A DNA stretch of 64,000 nt from Butyrivibrio sp. MC2021 (GTDB lineage Bacteria > Bacillota > Clostridia > Lachnospirales > Lachnospiraceae). The stretch lies in contig NZ_JHXX01000001.1 in assembly GCF_000621605.1 (NCBI RefSeq), positions 248,001 through 312,000 on the forward strand, read 5' to 3'. The translations under genes and the position numbers were made by a program. Under the pieces are notes generated by a model, which saw nothing but the letters and a program-made list of their open reading frames with translations, had not been told where the DNA came from and did not search any database. Below are positions 9,304 to 16,035 of this stretch, piece after piece; positions within the stretch are counted from its first letter, which is position 1, and each line of letters opens with the position of its first letter.

Positions 9304-9320
9304 GCCCTGCTTCTTTTTTA
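9287..9320. terminator. Bidirectional terminator between rsfS and lexA
   Basis: AAGCAGAGCTC (9287-9297) pairs with GAGCCCTGCTT (9302-9312) around GAAT with a single A-C mismatch. A T run (9314-9319) follows on the plus strand and an A run (9284-9288) lies on the other side. The hairpin overlaps the ends of both convergent genes. Confidence 0.8.
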
Positions 9321-9935
9321 ATAAAATCTCATGATTCCAAATACTTTGCCTAAAATCTGGCAGTCATCTACTATAATAGGATCCATGGTGTCATTTTCTG
9401 GCTGGAGTCTGATATGACCGTTCTCCTTATAAAATGTCTTAACCGTTGCGGAGTCATCAATAAGAGCAACTACCTGATCACCGTTCTTAGCAGTGTTGCA
9501 CTGCTGAACAAAAATCTTATCGCCGTTAAAAATACCGGCATTGATCATCGAATCTCCCTTAACATTGAGAATAAAGGCATCGGATCCCTTGGGACACATG
9601 CTGGCAGGAATCGGAATATATGAGTCGATATTCTCTTCGGCGAGAATAGGCATACCTGCAGCAACCTGACCAATTACGGGAATACTGACAATCTCTGTTC
9701 TGACCATATTGAAGCCGTCATCACAAACCTCGATAGCTCTGGGCTTGGTGGGATCTCTTCTGATATATCCGTTCTTCTCAAGAGTCTCAAGATGAGAGTG
9801 TACAGAAGATGTGGACTTGAGATTAACAGCCTTGCAGATGTCTCTTACTGCCGGTGGGAAGCCTCTTACCAGTGTCTGTTCCTTGATATAGTCTAATATT
9901 TCCTGCTGTTTCTTAGATATATTCCCTTTCTCCAT
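9318..9935 (-). CDS. lexA: LexA repressor
   Basis: LexA represses SOS genes and cleaves itself when RecA filaments form. The 205-residue protein has an N-terminal winged helix (residues 1-70, KSTSSVHSHLETLEKNGYI). The C-terminal S24 peptidase domain shows the Ala93-Gly94 cleavage site (VAAGMP), nucleophile Ser129 (KGDSM) and general base Lys166 (SATVKTFY). AGGAGG precedes the ATG by six bases. The upstream region carries several LexA-box-like sequences, so autoregulation is expected. Confidence 0.97.
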   Translation of the reverse strand: MEKGNISKKQQEILDYIKEQTLVRGFPPAVRDICKAVNLKSTSSVHSHLETLEKNGYIRRDPTKPRAIEVCDDGFNMVRTEIVSIPVIGQVAAGMPILAEENIDSYIPIPASMCPKGSDAFILNVKGDSMINAGIFNGDKIFVQQCNTAKNGDQVVALIDDSATVKTFYKENGHIRLQPENDTMDPIIVDDCQILGKVFGIMRFY

Positions 9936-9965
9936 GAATACCTCCTAAATCTTTAATTAGACACA

Positions 9966-9993
9966 GTATAGCATAACCTGATGGTAAAAGCAA
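9966..9993 (-). promoter_or_regulatory. Predicted lexA promoter
   Basis: On the minus strand TTGCTT (9988-9993) is followed after 17 bases by TATACT (9966-9971), about 30 bases from the lexA start codon. Two LexA-box-like elements lie just upstream at 10004-10030. Confidence 0.6.
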
Positions 9994-9998
9994 ATATC

Positions 9999-10035
9999 TG
10001 TTCGGAAAATTTGTTCGGAAAATTTGTTCGAAAAT
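9999..10035. repeat. 13-bp tandem repeat carrying two LexA-box-like sites
   Basis: The unit TGTTCGGAAAATT occurs twice and a third partial copy follows (TGTTCGAAAAT). The junctions create two overlapping GGAAA-N4-GTTCG elements at 10004-10017 and 10017-10030. Each matches 8 of 10 fixed positions of the Bacillus-type SOS box CGAAC-N4-GTTCG. Confidence 0.7.
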
Positions 10036-10037
10036 CC

Positions 10038-10066
10038 TTGACATCCAAAAGTATGTTCGGTATTAT
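10038..10066 (+). promoter_or_regulatory. Predicted yneA-like promoter
   Basis: A perfect -35 TTGACA (10038-10043), a 17-base spacer and TATTAT (10061-10066) form a strong promoter pointing to the LysM gene. The spacer itself contains a LexA-box-like site (CAAAA-N4-GTTCG, 10046-10059). Confidence 0.8.
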
Positions 10067-10072
10067 ACTAAC

Positions 10073-10099
10073 AGAACAGTTGTTCCGCACGAATGTTTG
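10073..10099. promoter_or_regulatory. LexA operator candidates at the yneA-like transcription start
   Basis: AGAAC-AGTT-GTTCC (10073-10086) has the perfect GAAC-N4-GTTC palindrome core. It is followed directly by CGCAC-GAAT-GTTTG (10086-10099), which matches 8 or 9 of 10 fixed positions and the RNRY centre of the B. subtilis consensus. Both lie just downstream of the -10 box, where bound LexA would block transcription. Confidence 0.7.
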
Positions 10100-10118
10100 C
10101 CAGAAAGGAGTCGACTTA

Positions 10119-10559
10119 TTGTCGTCTAAGGTGAAGAGAATGAGTGAAGCAATGAGAGCAGCAGCGTCATTATATAATAATCCCAGATATTTCAGTCATA
10201 GCGAGGAGCGTATCCGCAGGAATCAGCTGAGACGCCAGAGAATAATCAGAAGACAGTATATGGCCCTTGGTGTTATTTGTGCCATTATCATCTTCACATT
10301 ATGTTTTTCATTTTCTACAATCCTTTCCGGTGCGGAAGGTGAAGACCATGTTACCAATTACAAGTATTACAAGACAGTAACCGTTCATTCCGGTGATTCC
10401 GTATGGTCTATTGCCAGTGCCAACTTCGACGATGAACGTTACAGTTCTCTTAATAGCTATATTGGTGAGATCAATTCAATCAACAATCTTGATTCAGCCT
10501 CAACACTTAATGCCGGTGAAACAATAATCGTTCCTTATTATTCCACCGAATTTAGATAA
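10119..10559 (+). CDS. YneA-like SOS cell-division suppressor (membrane LysM protein)
   Basis: The 146-residue product has a basic N-terminus, one membrane segment (about residues 47-68, ALGVICAIIIFTLCFSF) and an extracytoplasmic LysM domain (VHSGDSVWSIASA ... LNAGETIIVP). B. subtilis YneA has this same layout, is divergent from lexA and delays division during SOS. Here the gene is also divergent from lexA behind a promoter with LexA-like boxes. TTG at 10119 is chosen because AAAGGAG ends eight bases upstream; later GTG and ATG codons are too far away. The functional name rests on architecture and context. Confidence 0.75.
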   Translation: MSSKVKRMSEAMRAAASLYNNPRYFSHSEERIRRNQLRRQRIIRRQYMALGVICAIIIFTLCFSFSTILSGAEGEDHVTNYKYYKTVTVHSGDSVWSIASANFDDERYSSLNSYIGEINSINNLDSASTLNAGETIIVPYYSTEFR

Positions 10560-10635
10560 AATATTAAAAAAATATTACATTTTTCACAAAAAATACCTTT
10601 TCTTGATATATAATGACATGAAGAGGTATTTTTTC

Positions 10636-12165
10636 ATGAAATTATCAAGCTTACTTAAGTATGAGAATATAACAATACAATGTCATGACAATCCTGATGC
10701 AGATGCTATCTGTTCAGGTTTTGTTCTGTATAAGTTTTTTGAGAAACATAAGAAGAATGTCAGACTTATATATTCCGGTAACTTCGAGATCAGCAAGAGC
10801 AATCTGGTTTATCTTATAGATGAGCTTAAGATTCCGATCGAATATGTTGATACTCTTAAGTCTAAACCGGAATTACTTCTTTTAACAGACTGTCAGTATG
10901 GAGAAGGCAATGTCAAGAAGTTCAAGGCTGAGAATGTGGCTGTTATCGATCACCATCAGGTTACAGGTAAGCTCCCTAAAGAGAATGAGGTTAGAAGTAA
11001 TCTTGGCAGCTGTTGTTCGGTTATCTGGAACCTTCTCAAGATAGAGGATGAGGAATACTTTATCGATACCGCAGTGGGAACTGCTCTTTATTATGGATTA
11101 TACTCCGACACCAACGCTTTTTCAGAGGTTTCCCACCCGCTGGACCGAGATATGATAGATACACTTCCCTATGATAAGAGCCTTATTCTTAAGCTCAAGA
11201 ATATGAATCTTACCCTGAAGGAAGCCAGAATAGCCGGAGTTGCCATGCTGGGTGTGGAATATCACAAGGATCAGCGCTATGCGATTTTGAGAAGTGAGCC
11301 CTGCGATCCCAATATTTTAGGACTAATAGGAGACTTCATCGTTGCAGTAGATTCCATAGACGTTTGCCTTGTATACAGTGTTCTATCTTTTGGAGTGAAA
11401 TTTTCTATTCGCAGCTGCTCCAAAGAGACCAGAGCAGATGAGCTAGCCTCATATATAGCCAGAAATATCGGATCCGGTGGAGGACATACAGAGAAGTCCG
11501 GTGGACTGCTTAAGAATGAGCTGATCGTTAAGCATTATTCCGATTATACCGAAATTGATGATGATTCAGCGAGGCATTCTATCAGCAATATTATCAGAGA
11601 GAGAATGTCTGATTACTTTGAGAATTCCGATATCATCTATGCTGTCAATACAACCCTGGATATTACCAAGATGAACCATTATACAACGCCTCCGATTGTT
11701 TTGGGTTATGTAAGACCTCAGGAGTTTATCCAGCCAGGTTCCATGGCCATTGTCAGAACTATCGGCGGTGATATCAATGTTGAGATCAAAGAAAATACAG
11801 TTCTTATCATCAACTTGTATGGTTATGTATCTCCGATATCGGAAGAGAAGTTCAAGAGCAGTTATCAGAGATCCCGTAAGAAGTTTGTCCTTGAGGTAGC
11901 GGACTATCAGCCTACCATCAAAAATGCCGACAATGGCAAGACATTTTCCCTTATGCCTGTAGCTAAGGCATGTCTTACCTCCGGAGAGAATAATATTTAT
12001 GCAAGAAAACTTAAAAAGACCACCAAGCTGTTCCCCTATTGGGATGCTGAGAAATACATGGTTGGTCAGAAAGGGGATTATATCTGTGTAAACAAAGATG
12101 ATCCCCATGACATGTTTATTATGGACAAAAATATGTTTAAATCAATTTATAAAAGCGTCAAATAA
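10636..12165 (+). CDS. DHH-family phosphoesterase with an unidentified C-terminal domain
   Basis: The N-terminal part (about residues 1-310) is a DHH/DHHA1 phosphoesterase, like RecJ, oligoribonucleases and cyclic dinucleotide hydrolases. Visible motifs are HDNPDADAICSG, LLTDCQYG, VIDHHQ, YSDTNAF and the glycine-rich GSGGGHTEKSGG. The last 190 or so residues (QPGSMAIVRTIGGD ... YMVGQKGDYICVNKDDPHD) match no domain I can name. The substrate cannot be told from sequence. ATG 10636 is preferred for its AAGAGG site; ATG 10618 and TTG 10603 lack one. A terminator follows at once. Confidence 0.8.
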   Translation: MKLSSLLKYENITIQCHDNPDADAICSGFVLYKFFEKHKKNVRLIYSGNFEISKSNLVYLIDELKIPIEYVDTLKSKPELLLLTDCQYGEGNVKKFKAENVAVIDHHQVTGKLPKENEVRSNLGSCCSVIWNLLKIEDEEYFIDTAVGTALYYGLYSDTNAFSEVSHPLDRDMIDTLPYDKSLILKLKNMNLTLKEARIAGVAMLGVEYHKDQRYAILRSEPCDPNILGLIGDFIVAVDSIDVCLVYSVLSFGVKFSIRSCSKETRADELASYIARNIGSGGGHTEKSGGLLKNELIVKHYSDYTEIDDDSARHSISNIIRERMSDYFENSDIIYAVNTTLDITKMNHYTTPPIVLGYVRPQEFIQPGSMAIVRTIGGDINVEIKENTVLIINLYGYVSPISEEKFKSSYQRSRKKFVLEVADYQPTIKNADNGKTFSLMPVAKACLTSGENNIYARKLKKTTKLFPYWDAEKYMVGQKGDYICVNKDDPHDMFIMDKNMFKSIYKSVK

Positions 12166-12176
12166 TTTAAGAAAAA

Positions 12177-12207
12177 AGGATGGCAATTATGCCATCCTAT
12201 TATTTTT
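12177..12207. terminator. Bidirectional terminator between DHH gene and recombinase
   Basis: AGGATGGCA (12177-12185) pairs perfectly with TGCCATCCT (12190-12198) around a four-base loop. An A run lies on the left and a T run on the right, so it can serve both convergent genes. Confidence 0.9.
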
Positions 12208-13276
12208 CCCCCGGAGTTTCTCTTAATTTAACTATTCTTGCAGCTCTGCGCCTGTTTTCATCATCCTGGGCCGCATAGTGTTTTCTTGTGGTGTTTACGT
12301 CTTTATGTCCAAGAACGTCGGCCACAAGATAAATATCCCCGGATTCTCTGTAAAGGTTGGTACCATAGGTACTGCGAAGCTTATGGGGAGTGATCTTTTT
12401 TAGTGTAGTGACATTTCTGGAGTATTTTTTTACAAGGTTCTCAACAGCTCTGACAGTTATACGTTTATTTTGAAGAGACAAAAAGAAAGCTTTTTCACTG
12501 CCTTCTTCAGCAATCTTCAGTTTTCTTTCTTCAAGATAGTTAAGAAGCGCATCTCTTACTTCATCAGGGAAGTATACCGTGGTGTTATAACCGCCTTTTC
12601 TGTGAACCCTGAGACCATTGGTGTTAAAATCAATGTCATCGATATCGATTCCGACACATTCGGAAACTCGGATTCCTGTTCCAAGAAGAAGAGTAAGCAG
12701 AGCCACATCACGAAGCTTTGTCTTTTCATGATACTTAAGCTGGCTCTTGGTAAGCTTCTCGCCGGCCTCAACCTGATCAAGAAGGGTAGCTACCTCGTCC
12801 GGTTCTAGCCTTATGATCTCATTCTCATGGAGTTTTGGCATCTTAACAAGTTCTGCAGTATTCCTGGATATGAGTTCTGCCTTATAAAAATAGCTGTACA
12901 TACACCGAAGAGCGGACATTTTTCTTTTTTTGCCCTGTTCAGCGTTGGTGATCTCCTTATCCTTTTTCTCATAAAGGGAAAGATATTCCAGATATTCCTC
13001 GATATCTTCGCGTTCTATCATATCAAGGATATCAAGAGAATAATCAACTATTTCTTTTTTCTTAAGGACGGGATTCACATTGTGAAGATACTCGAAAAAT
13101 GTCCTTATGTCATAGGCGTAACCAAGCCTTGTTCTGGCGGAAGTTGTGGGTTCGATTCCTCTGAAAAACTGTCTGCAGAACCGGGGAAGAGTATCAAGAA
13201 CCTCCCTCATCTTAATGGTGTTGATCTTATCCTGTTCGTTATAATATTTTTCATCATTTCCAATTCTGTTTTGCAT
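12200..13276 (-). CDS. Tyrosine recombinase (XerC/XerD-like)
   Basis: This 358-residue site-specific recombinase has an N-terminal SAM-like DNA-binding domain (about residues 35-140). The catalytic domain shows the full set: Arg in GTGIRVSE, Lys in HRKGG, HKLRSTYG (HxxR), the second His in LGHKDVNTT and the nucleophile Tyr in RKHYA. It is probably chromosomal and Xer-like, because no phage genes, excision functions or att repeats are nearby. The ATG at 13276 lies six bases after a TATAAT box, so the mRNA may be leaderless; a later start at MREVLD is possible. Confidence 0.85.
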   Translation of the reverse strand: MQNRIGNDEKYYNEQDKINTIKMREVLDTLPRFCRQFFRGIEPTTSARTRLGYAYDIRTFFEYLHNVNPVLKKKEIVDYSLDILDMIEREDIEEYLEYLSLYEKKDKEITNAEQGKKRKMSALRCMYSYFYKAELISRNTAELVKMPKLHENEIIRLEPDEVATLLDQVEAGEKLTKSQLKYHEKTKLRDVALLTLLLGTGIRVSECVGIDIDDIDFNTNGLRVHRKGGYNTTVYFPDEVRDALLNYLEERKLKIAEEGSEKAFFLSLQNKRITVRAVENLVKKYSRNVTTLKKITPHKLRSTYGTNLYRESGDIYLVADVLGHKDVNTTRKHYAAQDDENRRRAARIVKLRETPGEK

Positions 13277-13387
13277 AGAATAATTATACCATGAACAGTC
13301 CAAAATTTAAGTAAAAATGCCACTTGATGGGACTTACCGTAAAATGATAGTATAATACGGTATTATTTTTATGGATGGTTTTTAGTT

Positions 13388-14512
13388 TTGGACAGAAAAG
13401 CAAATTACAGAAAAAAGGACGGCCAGAGACTTACGGCCGCTGAATATAAATCACGTAGAAAAAAAGAGATAATACTGCATTTAAGTCTCCTGGGAGCCGG
13501 CGCTCTCGGGCTTCTTATTGCAGTAATTTTTCTTATAGTTAAAGTGGCAAATAAAGCCCCTGTAGAGGCAGAAGCTGCCGATGAGCCAGCAGATATGGCT
13601 ACAGCGGAGCTCACCGTTATTGAGACTATAGTAAACGATATAGAAGAGCCTGAGGTAGTCAATCCCTATTTGGAAAAGTCAGAGGATGCCTCATCGTTTT
13701 TTGAAGGCTATGAGGTTGATACTTCTTCCATGCCTTATCTGGGCAGTGAAGAAGTTATCAGTAAAAATGCCGTTCTCATCAATCTTGATAACGGAAAAGT
13801 AGTGGCTTCAAAAGACGGTAATGTTCGGATAAATCCGGCTTCCATGACCAAGATACTTACACTTCTTGTGGCTGCTGAGCACATCACAGATCTTGATGAT
13901 ACCTTCGAGATGACTCAGGCCATAGGAGATTTTGTATTTAAGAAGGACTGCAGTGCTGTAGGATTTTGCGTAGGTGAGAAGATCACTGTAAAAGACATGC
14001 TATACGGAACTATACTGCCATCCGGAGCCGATGCAGCCATGTGCCTTGCAGAATATGTTGCCGGTTCCCAGGAAGCCTTCGCAGATATGATGAATGACAA
14101 ACTTAAGGAGCTGGGCCTTTCCGATACTGCTCATTTCACCAATTGTATTGGCATATATGATCAGGAACATTACTGCACATTGATCGATATGGCCATGATT
14201 CTTAAGGCTGCAGAAGAGAATGAACTGTGTCATGAAGTCTTAAATGCCAGAAAGTATACCACATCTCCTACAGATGAACATCCTGAGGGACTTCTTATTT
14301 CCAACTGGTTCCTCAGAAGAATAGAAGATAAGGATACCCATGGTGATGTTGTGGGAGCTAAGACAGGTTTTGTTAATCAGTCAGGCTGCTGCGGTGCCAG
14401 CTACCAGATATCCAATGACGGAACACATTATATATGCGTTACAGCAGATGCTTACAGTTCCTGGAGATGCATATATGATCATGTGGCTATTTATGACACA
14501 TATACCAACTAA
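13388..14512 (+). CDS. Membrane-anchored D-alanyl-D-alanine carboxypeptidase (peptidase S11)
   Basis: S11 enzymes trim the terminal D-Ala from peptidoglycan stem peptides outside the membrane. This 374-residue protein has a basic N-terminus, one membrane segment (about residues 28-52) and the penicillin-binding motifs SMTK (in NPASMTKIL), SGADAA in the SxN position, and KTG (GAKTGFV). The middle motif has Ala where many relatives have Asn. The start is set at TTG 13388 because no ATG precedes the membrane segment; its ribosome site is weak. The gene is divergent from the recombinase and ends at a good terminator. Confidence 0.85.
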   Translation: MDRKANYRKKDGQRLTAAEYKSRRKKEIILHLSLLGAGALGLLIAVIFLIVKVANKAPVEAEAADEPADMATAELTVIETIVNDIEEPEVVNPYLEKSEDASSFFEGYEVDTSSMPYLGSEEVISKNAVLINLDNGKVVASKDGNVRINPASMTKILTLLVAAEHITDLDDTFEMTQAIGDFVFKKDCSAVGFCVGEKITVKDMLYGTILPSGADAAMCLAEYVAGSQEAFADMMNDKLKELGLSDTAHFTNCIGIYDQEHYCTLIDMAMILKAAEENELCHEVLNARKYTTSPTDEHPEGLLISNWFLRRIEDKDTHGDVVGAKTGFVNQSGCCGASYQISNDGTHYICVTADAYSSWRCIYDHVAIYDTYTN

Positions 14513-14542
14513 TGTAATTTAATAATTTCCGATTATACCTTT

Positions 14543-14577
14543 AAACCATAGAGTGTTCGGCTCTATGGTTTATTTTT
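14543..14577 (+). terminator. Terminator after the S11 carboxypeptidase
   Basis: AAACCATAGAG (14543-14553) pairs perfectly with CTCTATGGTTT (14561-14571) around TGTTCGG, and a T run follows. Confidence 0.92.
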
Positions 14578-14864
14578 ATGAATTTTGTTGAATATCAAAT
14601 CAGATATTCTCTCGGAATCAAGTAAATGCAAATAAATGATTATGAAATATGAATTAATTATTCTTAATTACGAATTAAATAATACTTTTTATAGGGCACA
14701 ATCTGTTCCCTGACGTAGTTTGAAATAATCGGATAATGTATAGTAATAGTGCGATATTATGTGTGCGCATTAACGCTATAGCATATATATGCATATTTTA
14801 TGAAATTTTATTTCTTTTTTATAAAATCTGACACGCAAAAGTATTTTATTTGGAGGGGAACAAA
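14578..14864 (+). promoter_or_regulatory. AT-rich upstream region of the surface-protein pair
   Basis: This gene-free stretch is strongly AT-rich with several short palindromes (for example around TTAATTATTCTTAATTA). A possible promoter is TTGAAA at 14720-14725 with GTAATA or TAATAG at 14743-14749, which would leave a leader of about 110 bases. The ribosome site GGAGGGG is at 14852-14858. I see no recognisable riboswitch here. Confidence 0.4.
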
Positions 14865-16013
14865 ATGATTGGTAAAAAAAGCATTGTATCAGGGTTGATC
14901 GCAGGAATTGTGTTCATGACATGCCTTACCGGCAGCAAATTTGATGTATCCGCAGCCGGAAATAATGTAGTAACACTTTCGGGAACCTTTTCGGGAAGCC
15001 GGACAGTGTCACAAGATACAGGCACATTGATACTGGATAATGTCCATGCGACCAACGAAGATAACATTGTATATCTGCCGGATGGAATAACCATTGAATT
15101 AAAAGAAGGAACAGAAAACGGTGTGTACTGTTTGCTGGGAGAAGGCGACATAACCATAGTCGGTTCAGGAAAGCTGAATGAAGGATGCGGAATCATAACC
15201 AACTCCGGCACCATCAGAATTGAACTTACGGATCCCGGTGCTATTGATCTGAAAGTTGGAATGTTAATGAACTATGAAGGATCGATAATCATTGAAAGCG
15301 GCACCGTTGTTTTGGGAGGAGATGGATTCCTGGGCGGCAAAATAGCTGCACTGGGTGGCGACGTCAGGATAAATGGCGGGAACGTCTCGGTAGGAGGCTC
15401 CTCAATAGGACTTTACAGTGAAGGTAAAGTTCAGTTTGCTGGAGGAGAGGTTACAGCCGGAGGAGCTCAAATGGCTGTAATGGCTCTTGAGGGCATTGAA
15501 CAGGACAACGGTAATCCCGAACAGCTGGATATTATAGTCAGTGATAACGAAAGCGGAGGACAGGTTTCTTATGTATCCACAAATGAAGGAACCTTTGCCA
15601 AAAGCCTGAAACTGTCCGAGGATGAAGTGATAGTCACTGATAATGAAGATATTTCTCTTTTATCAGCTCCTGAATCAGAGTTTTCAAAACAAATGGCAGA
15701 GACCATGAGTGAACAGGTAGTAACAGAAGAGGATATTCAGAAAATAGAAGAGGCTCTGATAGAAGAGGGTGTGGATCCCTATGATGGTGTTAACCTTCCT
15801 GAAGGAACAGTTGTTGCAAAAGCCGAAAAGGAGCTTAGCCCGGTGAAAATTATAGAATCGAGACCGGGAGAACTGCAGGGCCAGGAAAACAGCAAAATGA
15901 TTGGAGGATTCTGGTACAGAATGAAATGGCCGATCATTCTTTGCGGATCATTGTTAACAGGAACAATTATCGCAATTATCATCTTATTGATTGTAAACAG
16001 AAAGCGTATCTAA
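14865..16013 (+). CDS. Signal-peptide protein with beta-helix-like carbohydrate-binding-type domain and C-terminal membrane anchor
   Basis: The 382-residue product has a signal peptide (residues 1-32, ending near VSAAG). A region rich in short beta repeats follows (about residues 33-240: TLILDNVHATNEDNIVYL, GDITIVGSGKLN, GSIIIESGTVVLGG, GDVRINGGNVSVGG). The pattern resembles right-handed beta-helices such as the Cthe_2159-type carbohydrate-binding family. An acidic stretch (about 240-340) leads to a C-terminal membrane segment (WPIILCGSLLTGTIIAIIILL) and a basic tail. ATG 14865 has GGAGGGG six bases upstream. It lies 22 bases before the giant gene, so the two are probably cotranscribed. Its function is unknown; cell-surface display is the clear part. 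Confidence 0.7.
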   Translation: MIGKKSIVSGLIAGIVFMTCLTGSKFDVSAAGNNVVTLSGTFSGSRTVSQDTGTLILDNVHATNEDNIVYLPDGITIELKEGTENGVYCLLGEGDITIVGSGKLNEGCGIITNSGTIRIELTDPGAIDLKVGMLMNYEGSIIIESGTVVLGGDGFLGGKIAALGGDVRINGGNVSVGGSSIGLYSEGKVQFAGGEVTAGGAQMAVMALEGIEQDNGNPEQLDIIVSDNESGGQVSYVSTNEGTFAKSLKLSEDEVIVTDNEDISLLSAPESEFSKQMAETMSEQVVTEEDIQKIEEALIEEGVDPYDGVNLPEGTVVAKAEKELSPVKIIESRPGELQGQENSKMIGGFWYRMKWPIILCGSLLTGTIIAIIILLIVNRKRI

Positions 16014-16035
16014 TTAAATGTCAGGAGAGAAAAGA

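Noticed and set aside
12200..13276. Prophage or integrative element marked by the tyrosine recombinase
   Set aside because: No phage, plasmid or conjugation genes, no tRNA and no flanking direct repeats were seen; neighbours are ordinary chromosomal genes.
14578..14864. c-di-GMP riboswitch in front of the surface-protein pair
   Set aside because: A short CACGCAAAAG near 14832 recalls the GEMM-I core, but the other conserved parts and the stems are missing.
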